Source of the DNA: Glutamicibacter creatinolyticus
GTDB lineage: Bacteria > Actinomycetota > Actinomycetes > Actinomycetales > Micrococcaceae
Assembly: GCF_006094275.1 (NCBI RefSeq)
Contig: NZ_CP034412.1
Location: 2,852,001-2,916,000, forward strand
Direction: 5' to 3'
DNA: 64,000 nt
The translations under genes were made by a program, and so were the position numbers. Positions 46,284 to 55,437 of the stretch are shown in pieces. The number at the start of each line of letters is the position of its first letter. Position 1 is the first letter of the stretch. The notes under the pieces were generated by a model that was not told the DNA's origin, did no database searches, and saw only the letters and a program-made list of their open reading frames with translations.

Positions 46284-46610
46284 ATGGGTACCCAGAACGG
46301 ATGCGGCTGCGGCTACTCGGGCGAGTCGGCCAACAAGACCAATGAGGGCCTGAAGATCACCAGCCGCCCCGACGGGCAGGCCGAAGCGGTCCGCACCCAG
46401 GTGCAGATCAACGGCATGACCTGCGGGCACTGCGTGGCCTCCGTGACCGAGGAGCTGGAAGAGCTCTCCTCGGTATCCGGCGTGGACGTCCAGCTGGTCG
46501 CCAACGGCACCTCCACCGCCACCATCACCTCTACCGCCGCCCTGGACGATGCCGCCATCCGCACGGCCATCGACGAAGCGGGCTACGACGTGGTAGCAAT
46601 CAGCCGCTAA
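46284..46610 (+). CDS. copZ: Copper chaperone (HMA domain), CopZ-like
   Basis: 108 residues; the ATG at 46284 has CAGGAG upstream. The HMA domain covers residues ~37-106 with the metal site GMTCGHC (Cys47, Cys50). The ~35-residue extension before it begins MGTQNGCGCGYSG and brings two more cysteines (7 and 9), unusual for a simple CopZ. The protein likely hands Cu(I) to the CopA encoded 45 bp downstream. Confidence 0.9.
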   Translation: MGTQNGCGCGYSGESANKTNEGLKITSRPDGQAEAVRTQVQINGMTCGHCVASVTEELEELSSVSGVDVQLVANGTSTATITSTAALDDAAIRTAIDEAGYDVVAISR

Positions 46611-46655
46611 TTGCCCCAGCAGCAGGCGGCACACCTCTCCAACACCAAGGGATTG

Positions 46656-49133
46656 ATGATGTCCACCCAAACCGAACAGAACCTGCCAACCGCGGGTGAG
46701 CGCACCGTTGACCTGGACATCCAGGGCATGACCTGTGCCTCCTGCGTGAACCGGGTGGAGCGCAAGCTCGGCAAGCTGCCCGGGGTCACCGCCTCGGTGA
46801 ACCTGCCGCTGGAAAACGCGAAGGTCACCGTCCCGGCGGACATCAGCGATGAGATGCTGATTGAAACCGTCAAGGCCGCCGGCTACCAGGCCAGCGTGCG
46901 CCAACCCCAGCACCCCACCCAACGCACCGTTGACCTGGACATCCAGGGCATGACTTGCGCCTCCTGCGTGAACCGGGTGGAGCGCAAGCTCGGCAAGCTG
47001 CCCGGGGTCACCGCCTCGGTGAACCTGCCGCTGGAAAACGCGAAGGTCACCGTCCCGGCGGACATCAGCGATGAGATGCTGATCGAGACCGTCAAGGCCG
47101 CCGGCTACGAGGCCAGCGTGCGCCAACCCGAGCACGGGCACCAGAGCGCCGCGCCGGAGGAACCGGCCGGGGCCAAGCCCACCGAGCACGGCAACCTGCG
47201 CAACCGGGTGATCTTCTCCCTGATCTTCACCATCCCGCTGTTCGTGATCTCCATGATCCCCGGCGCCCAGTTCCCGCATTGGGGCTGGGTGGCGTTCGCG
47301 CTGTCCACCCCGGTGGTGTTCTACGGCGCCTGGCCGTTCCACAAGGCCGCGGCCATCAACGCGCGGCACCTGACCAGCACCATGGACACCCTGGTCTCCC
47401 TGGGTGTGCTGGCCGCCTACTTCTTCTCGGTCTTTGAACTCTTCCGTGACCCGATGATGACCGCCCATACCGGCGGCGGGATGCACGAGCACACCCTGTA
47501 CTTTGAGACCGCCGGCGTGGTGGCGACCTTCCTGCTGATCGGCCGCCACCTGGAGGCCCGCGCCAAGAACCGCGCCTCGGATGCCCTGAAGACCCTGCTG
47601 GACCTGGGGGCCAAGGAGGCGGTGGTGCTGCGCGATGGCGTGGAACACCGCATCCCGGCGAACCAGCTGCAGATCGGGGACCGGTTCGTGGTCCGCCCGG
47701 GCGAGAAGATCGCCACCGACGGCAAGGTCATTGACGGGGCCAGCGCCGTGGACACCTCCCTGCTGACCGGTGAATCGGTGCCGCAGAAGGTGGCGGCCGG
47801 GGATGAGGTCACCGGCGCCACCATCAACACCTCCGGACGCCTGGTCGTCGAGGCCACCCGCATTGGCGCGGACACCACACTGGCCCAGATGGGCCGCCTG
47901 GTCTCCGAGGCCCAGTCCGGCAAGGCGCCGATCGCCCGCCTGGCCGACCGGATCTCCGCGGTCTTCGTCCCGATCGTGCTGGGCATCGCGGTGCTCACCT
48001 TCCTGGCCTGGTGGCTGTTCAGCGGCGACGTGCTGGCCGCCTTCACCGCCGCGGTGGCGGTGCTGGTCATCGCCTGCCCGTGCGCGCTGGGTCTGGCCAC
48101 CCCGATCGGCCTGCTGGTCGGCACCGGGCGCGGCGCACAGCTGGGCATCCTGATCCGCGGCCCGGAAGTGCTGGAGGACACCCGCAAGCTGAACACCATC
48201 GTGCTGGACAAGACCGGCACCGTGACCACCGGGGTGATGACCTACCTGGGCACCACCGCGGTGGAGGGGGTCAACCCGGAGCGGGCGCTGGCCGTCGCGG
48301 CCGCCGTGGAACACCACTCCGAGCACCCGATCGCCCAGGCCATCGCCACGGCCGGGGCCGAGCTGGGAGCGCTGGCCGAGGTCAGCGGCTTCGATTCGGA
48401 TCCCGGCGGCGGGGTGAAGGGCATCATCGACGGGCACAAGATCGTGGTCGGACGCTACAGCTGGCTGGAGTCCGAAGGCACGGTGCTGGATGAGGCGGCC
48501 ATGCAGATGCTGCACTCGGCCGAGGAGGCCGGGGCCACCGCCATCCTGGTCTCGGTGGATGACAAGTTCACCGCGGTGATCTCCGTGGCCGACAAGATCA
48601 AGGATTCCTCCGCCGAGGCCATCCGCGCCCTGCAGCAGCGCGGGCTGCGCGTCATGCTGCTGACCGGTGACAACCAGCAGGTCGCCACGAAGGTGGCCGG
48701 CAGCGTCGGCATTCAGCCGCAGGACGTGTTCGCCGGGGTCTTCCCGGCCGACAAGGCCAAGGCCATCGAGCAGCTGCAGTCCGAGGGCCAGGTCGTGGCC
48801 ATGGTGGGCGACGGGGTAAACGACGCCCCGGCACTGGCCCAGGCGGACTTGGGCATCGCCATGGGCTCGGGCACCGACGTGGCCATCGAGGCCGCGGACA
48901 TCACCCTGATGGGCAATGACCTGCACCAGGTCAACGACGCGATCGCGCTGTCCGAAAAGACGCTGTCAACGATCAAGACGAACCTGTTCTGGGCCTTTGC
49001 CTACAACACCGCCGGCATCCCGGTGGCGGCCCTGGGACTGCTCAGCCCAATGATCGCCGGTGCGGCCATGGCGGCCAGCTCGGTGCTGGTGGTGCTGAAC
49101 TCGTTGCGGCTGCGCCGCTTCGGCAAGAAGTAG
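46656..49133 (+). CDS. copA: Copper-exporting P1B-1 ATPase CopA with duplicated N-terminal metal-binding domain
   Basis: 825 residues from the ATG at 46656 (AAGGG upstream; the next codon is also ATG). Two HMA domains with GMTCASC lie at about residues 16-85 and 90-160 and are almost identical. Six helices, the CPC metal site (IACPCALGLATP), the phosphorylation motif DKTGTVTTG and the hinge [12 protein letters not shown] follow. TM7 has YN and TM8 MAASS, the Cu(I) signature. It exports Cu(I) from the cytoplasm. It is co-oriented with csoR and copZ and probably controlled by the CsoR box at 45816. Confidence 0.96.
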   Translation: MMSTQTEQNLPTAGERTVDLDIQGMTCASCVNRVERKLGKLPGVTASVNLPLENAKVTVPADISDEMLIETVKAAGYQASVRQPQHPTQRTVDLDIQGMTCASCVNRVERKLGKLPGVTASVNLPLENAKVTVPADISDEMLIETVKAAGYEASVRQPEHGHQSAAPEEPAGAKPTEHGNLRNRVIFSLIFTIPLFVISMIPGAQFPHWGWVAFALSTPVVFYGAWPFHKAAAINARHLTSTMDTLVSLGVLAAYFFSVFELFRDPMMTAHTGGGMHEHTLYFETAGVVATFLLIGRHLEARAKNRASDALKTLLDLGAKEAVVLRDGVEHRIPANQLQIGDRFVVRPGEKIATDGKVIDGASAVDTSLLTGESVPQKVAAGDEVTGATINTSGRLVVEATRIGADTTLAQMGRLVSEAQSGKAPIARLADRISAVFVPIVLGIAVLTFLAWWLFSGDVLAAFTAAVAVLVIACPCALGLATPIGLLVGTGRGAQLGILIRGPEVLEDTRKLNTIVLDKTGTVTTGVMTYLGTTAVEGVNPERALAVAAAVEHHSEHPIAQAIATAGAELGALAEVSGFDSDPGGGVKGIIDGHKIVVGRYSWLESEGTVLDEAAMQMLHSAEEAGATAILVSVDDKFTAVISVADKIKDSSAEAIRALQQRGLRVMLLTGDNQQVATKVAGSVGIQPQDVFAGVFPADKAKAIEQLQSEGQVVAMVGDGVNDAPALAQADLGIAMGSGTDVAIEAADITLMGNDLHQVNDAIALSEKTLSTIKTNLFWAFAYNTAGIPVAALGLLSPMIAGAAMAASSVLVVLNSLRLRRFGKK
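46701..47134. repeat. Tandem in-frame duplication of the CopA HMA domain
   Basis: About 212 bp at 46701-46913 recur at 46923-47135, offset 222 bp (74 codons). I count about six differences by eye, three of them in the segment encoding LIETVKAAGY(Q/E)AS. The protein copies differ only by Gln/Glu changes. Such identity points to a recent duplication or to gene conversion. Confidence 0.93.
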
Positions 49134-49159
49134 CCACCGGGCGCTGAACCCAACACCAC

Positions 49160-49211
49160 AAGCCACGGTGTGGCTGCTCCCCCTTGCGGGACGGCAGCCA
49201 CACCGTGGCTT
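49160..49211. terminator. Bidirectional terminator, 18-bp perfect stem
   Basis: Arms 49160-49177 and 49194-49211 with a 16-nt loop, followed by TTAT. It separates copA from the convergent DHA2 exporter gene. Confidence 0.88.
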
Positions 49212-49315
49212 TATGCGTTAATCCCCGGCACGGGCACTGGCCTGGAGCACGCGAAGGCATGGCAGCCGGTCTAGGCCCGACCCTGCCCGCCGGAACCGGC
49301 GACCAGCCGCTCGCC

Positions 49316-50953
49316 CTAGTCGTTGGGGCGGGACGATGCGCGGCGCTGCAGCACGAGCATGCGCCAGGCTCCCAGCGCCCCAAGGACCAGAAACACCGCC
49401 GCAGCGATCATGGACACCCGCGTGGCATCGGCAAACCCGGCCGCCAGCGCGTCCACGGCCGGGTTCGACTGCCCGGCGCCCTGGGCGCGCAACTGGCTGA
49501 TCGTGGTACCGGCCGACTGCCGGGTCGCCTCGGCCAATTCACCGGCCTTCGCTCCCGCCACCCCGGCACCGGCCAGGCTGGAAGGCAACGTGAGCGCCAG
49601 GCTCGCGGCCAGCACGGCCCCGGAAATCGCGGTTCCCAGCGCCGAACCGACCTGGCGCACCGTGCTTTGGGTTGCCGAACCCTGGCCCGAGATCTCCACC
49701 GGCACCCCGGAGAGCACGGTTCCGGTCAGCTGGGCCGAGGCCAGGCCAAGCCCCAGCCCATACAACACCAAGGGCGCCGCAACAGCCAGCGGCGGGACGC
49801 CCGCGGAGAGCACCACGGCCAGGATCAGGACGCCAAGGGTTTCCATGCCCAGGCCCAGCAGCACTGTCCCGGCCGCGGAAATCCTGGCGGCCAGGTGACG
49901 GGCCAGAGCCCCGGAAATGAACGCGCCCACCGCCATGGCCACCAGCACCAACCCGGAGGACAGCACGGAGAGCCCCAGGGCATTGACCAAAAACAGCGGC
50001 AAGACGAACAACAGCGCGAACTCACCAATCGCCACGCTTGCGGCGGTCAGGTTTCCCCAGGAGAACGTGGGGACGGTAAACAGCTGCAGTTCCAGCAGGG
50101 CCGAGCGGCGCACCCGTGCCCGGTGCCGTTCCCAGAAGATGAACAGCACAATGGCCGCTGCCGCAATCAGCAGGGCAACCGGGACAATGGATATCGCGGC
50201 ATCCGCGGGCCAGATGAAGGGGCCCACGCGCAGCTCGGACTTCGGCTTCCACCAGCCGGTCTCGGGTCCTTCGATAATGGCGAACACCAGGGCACCCATC
50301 CCCAGCGCACTGAGCAAGGCGCCGTCCACATCCACGCCGCGGGCCGGCTTTCCACCCTTGGTTTCCGGGACGAAGACCAGCGCCAGCACCAGCAGCACCG
50401 CGCCCAGGGGCAGGTTCACCAGAAAGATCCAGTGCCAAGAGGCATATTGCGTCAACAGGCCGCCGGCCAGGGGCCCCACGGCGGCGGCGCCGGAAATCAC
50501 CGCACCCCAGATGCCAAACGCGGCGGCGCGCTGCTTGCCCTGAAACATGGCATTCACCGTGGACAGCGTGGCCGGCATGATGCAGGCAGCGCCCACCGCC
50601 TGGACCGCGCGGGCCGCAATCAGGGGTCCCGCCGCCCCGGCCCCCGCGGCCAGAAGAGAGCCAAGCGCAAAGAGCAGCAGTCCACTGACGAAGAGCTTCT
50701 TGCGGCCCCACCGGTCGGCCAGGCTTCCGGCGGACAGCAGCAGGGCCGCCAGCACTACCGCGTAAAGACTGTTGACCCATTGGGCATCGCCCAGGTCCAA
50801 ACCGATATCGGCAATGATCTGCGGCAGGGCGACCCCGACAATGGTCCCGTCCAGGACCACAAGCCCCAGTCCGGCGGCCAGAATAGCCAAGGCTCCCCAC
50901 GGGTGTGATGCCTGCGGGGAGCCCTGAGGGTTCATGGTGTCCGAAGTAGCCAC
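49316..50953 (-). CDS. DHA2 family MFS multidrug exporter
   Basis: 545 residues from a GTG at 50953, with AAGGA eight bases upstream; the frame is open to 50977. The first helix has VVLDGTIVGVALPQI (motif D1) and the loop 2-3 motif is SLADRWGRKKLF. Fourteen helices are predicted, with a long loop before the last helix. The gene stands alone: no regulator adjoins it, although a perfect operator-like palindrome lies 88 bp upstream (51041-51058). Confidence 0.9.
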   Translation of the reverse strand: MATSDTMNPQGSPQASHPWGALAILAAGLGLVVLDGTIVGVALPQIIADIGLDLGDAQWVNSLYAVVLAALLLSAGSLADRWGRKKLFVSGLLLFALGSLLAAGAGAAGPLIAARAVQAVGAACIMPATLSTVNAMFQGKQRAAAFGIWGAVISGAAAVGPLAGGLLTQYASWHWIFLVNLPLGAVLLVLALVFVPETKGGKPARGVDVDGALLSALGMGALVFAIIEGPETGWWKPKSELRVGPFIWPADAAISIVPVALLIAAAAIVLFIFWERHRARVRRSALLELQLFTVPTFSWGNLTAASVAIGEFALLFVLPLFLVNALGLSVLSSGLVLVAMAVGAFISGALARHLAARISAAGTVLLGLGMETLGVLILAVVLSAGVPPLAVAAPLVLYGLGLGLASAQLTGTVLSGVPVEISGQGSATQSTVRQVGSALGTAISGAVLAASLALTLPSSLAGAGVAGAKAGELAEATRQSAGTTISQLRAQGAGQSNPAVDALAAGFADATRVSMIAAAVFLVLGALGAWRMLVLQRRASSRPND

Positions 50954-51040
50954 CGACGCGTTCCTTTCGATACCCAAGTTTCAAGGTCGTGGTGCTGCTG
51001 CACTGCACCATCGACTCTAGGTGGACGAAAAGTTGCTGCC

Positions 51041-51058
51041 ATCAACCAAATGGTTGAT
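51041..51058 (-). promoter_or_regulatory. Operator-like palindrome upstream of the DHA2 exporter
   Basis: ATCAACCA-AA-TGGTTGAT, 8-bp perfect arms. On the minus strand TTGATG overlaps the palindrome and could be a -35, with TAGAGT about 20 bp on, a poor fit. The binding protein is not in the window next to it. Confidence 0.45.
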
Positions 51059-51148
51059 CGGTTGCCGTCGTCAAATCCAGCTCACGAATAATTCGGCGCC
51101 CGCCTGTGCCTTTCAGCGCCAGGCGGGCCGGTCTGTTCCGGTTCAGTG

Positions 51149-52731
51149 CTACGAAAGCGGGGTCTTCTCCATCTGGACGGCCTGCTCCTTCTCGAACGGT
51201 AGCAGCCCGGTGATTGCCGTGGCACACCGCTCACCGATCAGCACCGAGGGGGCGTTGGTGTTGCCGGTGGTCACCTGCGGCATGACCGATGCATCCGCGA
51301 TGCGCAACCCCTGAACCCCATGAACCCGAAGGCTTTGAGGGTCCACCACCGCCGTTGGCCCAATACCCATGGCGCAGGTGCCCACCTGATGATGGTAGGT
51401 CGTCGTGGTGCGACGAATGTACTCGATGAGTTCCTCTTCGCTTTGCACCTCGCGCCCCGGATGCACTTCCACAGCTCCGTGTTGCCTCAGCGCCGGCTGC
51501 GCGGCAATGTCGCGGCATTGCTTGAGGGAATAGAGCATCGCCTGCAGATCGTCCTCCTGCGCGTAGGCGGCCAGATCGATGTTCACCCCATCCCCCGGGG
51601 CCGGGCCAGCCAGCGTCAGGGTGCCACGTGATTTGGGTCGGACGAGTCCGGCCAGCAGTGAAAAGCCCGTCTCCGGTCCTTCCATTAGCGGCTCAGCCGA
51701 GTTGGTGTACATCGGCAGGCTAAAGAAGATCGGCTGAGTATCGGCCACTGGCAGGTCGGGGATGGACTTTGCGAAGAAATGCACTTGTGCCGCTGCGACT
51801 TCCGGCATCGGCAGAGGGTCTTGTGTTGTGCAGACGACGGGGACGAGTAGATGGTCGTGGAGGTTCTTACCCACGGCGGGGATGTCCTTGATTACCGCAA
51901 GGCCCAGCTCCTCCAGGTGCTCCCGGGGGCCGAGACCGGAGCGCAGCATGAGCTCCGGCGATCCGATGGCTCCGGCAGTTAAGATCACTTCATCTGCTTC
52001 CACGGTGAAAATCTCTCCGTCGCGGCTGAATTCCGCTCCGGTGACGTTCAGCCCTTCCAAGAGGAGACGACGTGCCGTGGCCCCGGTAATCAGGGTGAGA
52101 TCTTCGTGATCCGCGATGGGCTTGAGGTAGGCGCGCCAGGTGTTGAAGCGGACACCGTCACGAACATTCAATTGCATCCATCCGGCACCTTCCACGGAGC
52201 CGGAATTGTAGTCCGGATTCGCGGGGACGCCCGCCTGCAGGGTGGCATCGTACATGGCCTGCTGAATTGGATGGCGGGGATAGTCGTAAGTGACATCCAA
52301 AGGCCCCTGGGTGCCATGGACCTGTGGGTCGCCTCCTCCGCCGTCCTCGGCGTGAAAGTTCTCGATGGCCTTGTAAAAGGGGAGAACATCGTCCCATGAC
52401 CACCCCTGGCAACCTTGCTCCGCCCAGGTGTCGAAGTCCCAGCGATCCCCGCGAACCCAAATGGTGGCGTTCAGCGCGTGGGAACCGCCCATCACCTTGC
52501 CTCGCGGCACGTGCACGCGTCGATCGTTCAGTTGCGGCTGAGGCGTGGTGAAGTAGTTCCAGTCCTCAGCACCGCCCCACAGCATACCCAACCGTGAGAC
52601 GTCGTCAATGTCGGCGTTGGTGTCCTGCCCCCGGCTTCGACGAGGGTGACCTTGTTGCCGGCATCCAGTAAGCGGCGAGTGAGGACAACTCCGGCCGACC
52701 CGGCGCCGATGACCAAATAATGTGATTGCAC
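51149..52731 (-). pseudogene. GMC-family oxidoreductase (choline dehydrogenase-like), frameshifted near the N-terminus
   Basis: The true start is a GTG at 52731 with GGAGG just upstream. It is followed by SHYLVIGAGSAGVVLTRRLL and KVTLVEAGG, the FAD-binding N-terminus. The frame is then lost; the rest of the protein (QDTNADIDDVSRLGMLWGGA and onward) continues one frame over to 51149. One missing base in the G/C run at about 52626-52632 explains this. The remainder is complete, with PRGKVMGGSHALNATIWVRG, the active-site YHHQVGTCAMG and NTNAPSVLIGERCA. Base use is slightly less GC-rich than the neighbours. It is either a recent pseudogene or a sequencing error. Confidence 0.85.
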
Positions 52732-52861
52732 ACTTCCTCCTGGAATTCCCGTATTCTCGTGGGATTACCCTATGCGGAGTAAGCCATCTCACACTTGGCA
52801 ACGCATGCAGGCTTCTTGGCATCCGATGCAGACCTGTCACGGCTGCAATTGGTCGGCGCGG

Positions 52862-53836
52862 CTAATGGCCGACCGGCTGACGCAGCTCATCCACGCGCAC
52901 CAGCACGACCCCGCCGACGATCAGCAGGCCACCGAAGAGCTGGATCAGCCCGGGCAGTTCTCCAAGCAGCAGCCACGCCCACAACACCGCAAAGAGCACT
53001 TCGGTCAGTGAAATGAAACTGGCGACCTTGGATCCCAGGGCCCGGGCGGCCATGATCCCCGTAACATAGGCGATGACAGTAGACAGGATGATCATTCCGC
53101 CCAGGGCGACCCACCATTGCGTCTGCAGACCGGCCAGGTTCACCTCGGTGAACGTCACCTCCATGGGCAGGATGCCGAACAACCCGATCAGGGCCATCAT
53201 CAGCGAACCGACCAGCAAACCACCGGCGGACAGCATGATCGGCGGCAGCGCGCCGTTGACCCGGGCGCTGACAAAGAAGTAGACGGTCAGGCCAATGGCT
53301 GCGCCGATTCCCCACATCACCCCGATGGGATCAATGGTCGTGGTTCCGGCAATATCCAGCACGGCCATGAGCCCCACCAGTGCGACCAGGGTGCCGGCGA
53401 TGGTGGGAATGCGCGGGCGCTTCTGGTGCCTGATCCACAGCACCAGGACAATGAAGACCGGGGCCAGGTATTCGAGCATCAGCGCCACCCCGACATCCAG
53501 CCGCTGCACGGCCAGGAAGTAGCACAGCTGGCAGGCGGCCACCCCGAACAACCCAAAGAGCAGGATCGGCGCCCAGTTCGTGCGCAGCAGCGTCCAGCGC
53601 CCCCGCATCGCGATGATTGCGGGGATGGCCAGCACCAGCGCAGCACCGGCCATTCGCCAGGTCACCGCCGCGGCCGGAGACCATCCGGCCTCCATCAGGG
53701 CCTTGGCGAAGGACCCAGATAGGCCGAAGACCGCGGAGGACAGCAGCGCGATCCACACTCCGACCATGTTCCCGGTTTTGCGGGGCTTGGAAGCAACATG
53801 CGGAAGGGCCTCGGGGGCTGAAGATATCTCGGGCAT
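52862..53836 (-). CDS. EamA/DMT-superfamily transporter (RhtA-like)
   Basis: 324 residues from the Met at 53836, with ten predicted helices in two EamA halves. The first half begins WIALLSSAVFGLSGSFAKAL; the second ends SLTEVLFAVLWAWLLLGELP. Members export amino acids or other metabolites. It is divergent from an ABATE/CGNR regulator (150-bp shared region), a pairing that suggests control by that protein. Confidence 0.88.
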   Translation of the reverse strand: MPEISSAPEALPHVASKPRKTGNMVGVWIALLSSAVFGLSGSFAKALMEAGWSPAAAVTWRMAGAALVLAIPAIIAMRGRWTLLRTNWAPILLFGLFGVAACQLCYFLAVQRLDVGVALMLEYLAPVFIVLVLWIRHQKRPRIPTIAGTLVALVGLMAVLDIAGTTTIDPIGVMWGIGAAIGLTVYFFVSARVNGALPPIMLSAGGLLVGSLMMALIGLFGILPMEVTFTEVNLAGLQTQWWVALGGMIILSTVIAYVTGIMAARALGSKVASFISLTEVLFAVLWAWLLLGELPGLIQLFGGLLIVGGVVLVRVDELRQPVGH

Positions 53837-53986
53837 GGGTGCTGGCTTTCGGAACGGGCTCCCGGTTCCCGCGCGCCCCTCAGAGGACGACCCGCGCACG
53901 GGAGTCAGGAGTCATTGAATGTATGATCATGACAATACGATTCTGCCGAAATGCTCGTCAATCCATGACGACTTACAGGAGTCACA

Positions 53987-54532
53987 ATGACCTTTGCACC
54001 TGACACACAGGCTTCGCTGCGTACCGTGGTCAACCTGCTGAACACCAACTCCGGCCTGGTGGACAAGCTCGAAACCGTCGGGGACCTGGACTACTTCCTG
54101 GATACCGAACGCTTCACCGGGGCCCGGGCGAACAACCTGGCCGAGCTGCGTTCCATCCGCCAGCTGCGCTCCCAGTTGCACGACATCTGGACCGCGGATG
54201 AGGACAACGCGGTGCGCCGGGTCAATGCCATCCTGCGCAACGCGCAGGCCCTGCCCCAGTTGATCAAGCATGACGAGTGGGACTACCACCTGCACGCCAC
54301 CACCCAAAGCGCCCCGCTCTATGACCGCATGGCAGTGGAGGCCGCCATGGCCGTCGCCGAGGTGATCCGCTCCAAGGGGCTTGAGCGCCTGCGCATCTGC
54401 GCCTCACCGGACTGCCGGGCGGCGCTGGTCGACCTCTCCCGCAACCGGTCGAAGCTGTACTGCGACACCGGCAACTGCGCCAACCGCGAGCATGTCCGGG
54501 CCTACCGGGCACGCAAGGCCAGGCGCGCCTGA
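53987..54532 (+). CDS. ABATE-domain/CGNR zinc-finger regulator
   Basis: 181 residues. The ABATE (putative stress-induced regulator) domain fills the first ~135 residues, beginning with LRTVVNLLNTNSG. The CGNR zinc finger follows: CASPDC, then KLYCDTGNCANREHVRAYRA. The last Cys-x-Asn-Arg reads CANR instead of CGNR, but the cysteines are intact. It probably binds DNA and controls the divergent EamA exporter gene. The ligand is unknown. Confidence 0.9.
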   Translation: MTFAPDTQASLRTVVNLLNTNSGLVDKLETVGDLDYFLDTERFTGARANNLAELRSIRQLRSQLHDIWTADEDNAVRRVNAILRNAQALPQLIKHDEWDYHLHATTQSAPLYDRMAVEAAMAVAEVIRSKGLERLRICASPDCRAALVDLSRNRSKLYCDTGNCANREHVRAYRARKARRA

Positions 54533-54541
54533 GGGTTTCAC

Positions 54542-54585
54542 GCACGGGATAATTCCCGTGCCGGTACTCGCCGCAAAACTGCGGC
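54542..54585 (+). terminator. Two tandem short hairpins after the CGNR gene
   Basis: GCACGGGA-TAAT-TCCCGTGC (54542-54561) is followed by GCCGCA-AAAC-TGCGGC (54570-54585) and ACCTTT. They start 10 bp after the stop codon. Confidence 0.6.
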
Positions 54586-54627
54586 ACCTTTAGGATGAAA
54601 CCACGAACAGACTTGATCTGCAGATCC

Positions 54628-54661
54628 ACTTCCCGGTGTGCAGGACCTGGCACCGGGAAGT
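54628..54661 (+). other. Stem-loop in the leader of the 54680 gene
   Basis: A perfect 11-bp stem ACTTCCCGGTG/CACCGGGAAGT (54628-54638 with 54651-54661) ends just before the ribosome-binding site GGAGGG. It could influence translation or be an attenuator. Confidence 0.5.
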
Positions 54662-54679
54662 ACGTCGGAGGGATGGACC

Positions 54680-54988
54680 ATGAACGAGCACCACGCGTCT
54701 GAGGACTATGAAGCACGGCTGGAACGCACCGATGATTCGCCCTTGAAGGCCGCAGCCCGCTGGACGGCGGCAGTGGCTTCGGCGGTCCTGGGCGATGCGG
54801 AGTTTGAACCCTCCGGTTCCAGCGTGGTGGTCTACTCGCGCACCGATGATTCCCGGGTGCTGACCCTGCCCACCTCGAACCTGGAAGAAGCCGAGCGGCT
54901 AATTGCCCTGGTGCGCCGGGATCTGGGGGAACTGAGCCCGGAGGACTTCCTCTCCGAATGGGGTCCGGCCGACGAGCCGGAGGAGTAA
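54680..54988 (+). CDS. Small acidic protein of unknown function
   Basis: 102 residues, start fixed by GGAGGG upstream. The sequence is acidic, with an amphipathic helix (SPLKAAARWTAAVASAVLGD), a beta-like core (GSSVVVYSRTDDSRVLTLPT) and a helical acidic tail ending EEPEE-like. I do not recognise a family. It is a single gene between a leader hairpin and a strong terminator. Confidence 0.7.
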   Translation: MNEHHASEDYEARLERTDDSPLKAAARWTAAVASAVLGDAEFEPSGSSVVVYSRTDDSRVLTLPTSNLEEAERLIALVRRDLGELSPEDFLSEWGPADEPEE

Positions 54989-55032
54989 GCGCCGGCCCGC
55001 CGCGGGCCGCGCAAGCTGAAACCCGGCCGATG

Positions 55033-55076
55033 ACAATGGTGGGCCGCCCCTTGCTCAAGGGGCGGCCCACCATTGT
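55033..55076. terminator. Bidirectional terminator, 20-bp perfect stem
   Basis: Arms 55033-55052 and 55057-55076 around the loop GCTC. It lies between the small acidic protein gene and the convergent membrane-protein genes. Confidence 0.92.
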
Positions 55077-55107
55077 TTGTGGCTCTGCGGGTGTTTCCGG
55101 CGCCTAA

Positions 55108-55410
55108 TCAGTCCTTCTCGTGCGGGCGATCCGAGGCGCGGTTCACGCCGGATCCCTTGCCGAGGGTCGGGTCGTTTTCCTTCGACGCCATGGTGAGCAC
55201 CGAGATCACCAGCAGGCTGGCGATGAAGGCGATGCCAAAGCAGATCAGTCCGACATCGATGCGCAGGTCATTCTCGGAGCCGCCGGTCACGCTGATCATA
55301 CCGACAAAGGCGGCAACGATTCCCAGCACCAGCGAAAAGACCAGTGGAGCCTTGATCGACTGACTCCATGGTTGCTTCTTGGGTGAATTATTTGACACCA
55401 GGATCTCCAT
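55108..55410 (-). CDS. Small two-helix membrane protein
   Basis: 100 residues with two membrane helices (about 22-44 and 53-75) and a charged C-terminus ending ASDRPHEKD. No family was recognised. It lies 27 bp downstream of another membrane-protein gene on the same strand, so the two probably form an operon. Confidence 0.7.
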   Translation of the reverse strand: MEILVSNNSPKKQPWSQSIKAPLVFSLVLGIVAAFVGMISVTGGSENDLRIDVGLICFGIAFIASLLVISVLTMASKENDPTLGKGSGVNRASDRPHEKD

Positions 55411-55437
55411 TTCTATTTCCTCGTGTTGCCATCAAGT

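Noticed and set aside
46266-48926. 886-codon minus-strand open frame opposite copZ/copA
   Set aside because: Mirror frame of clear copper genes; it shows internal repeats only because the HMA domain is duplicated on the other strand.
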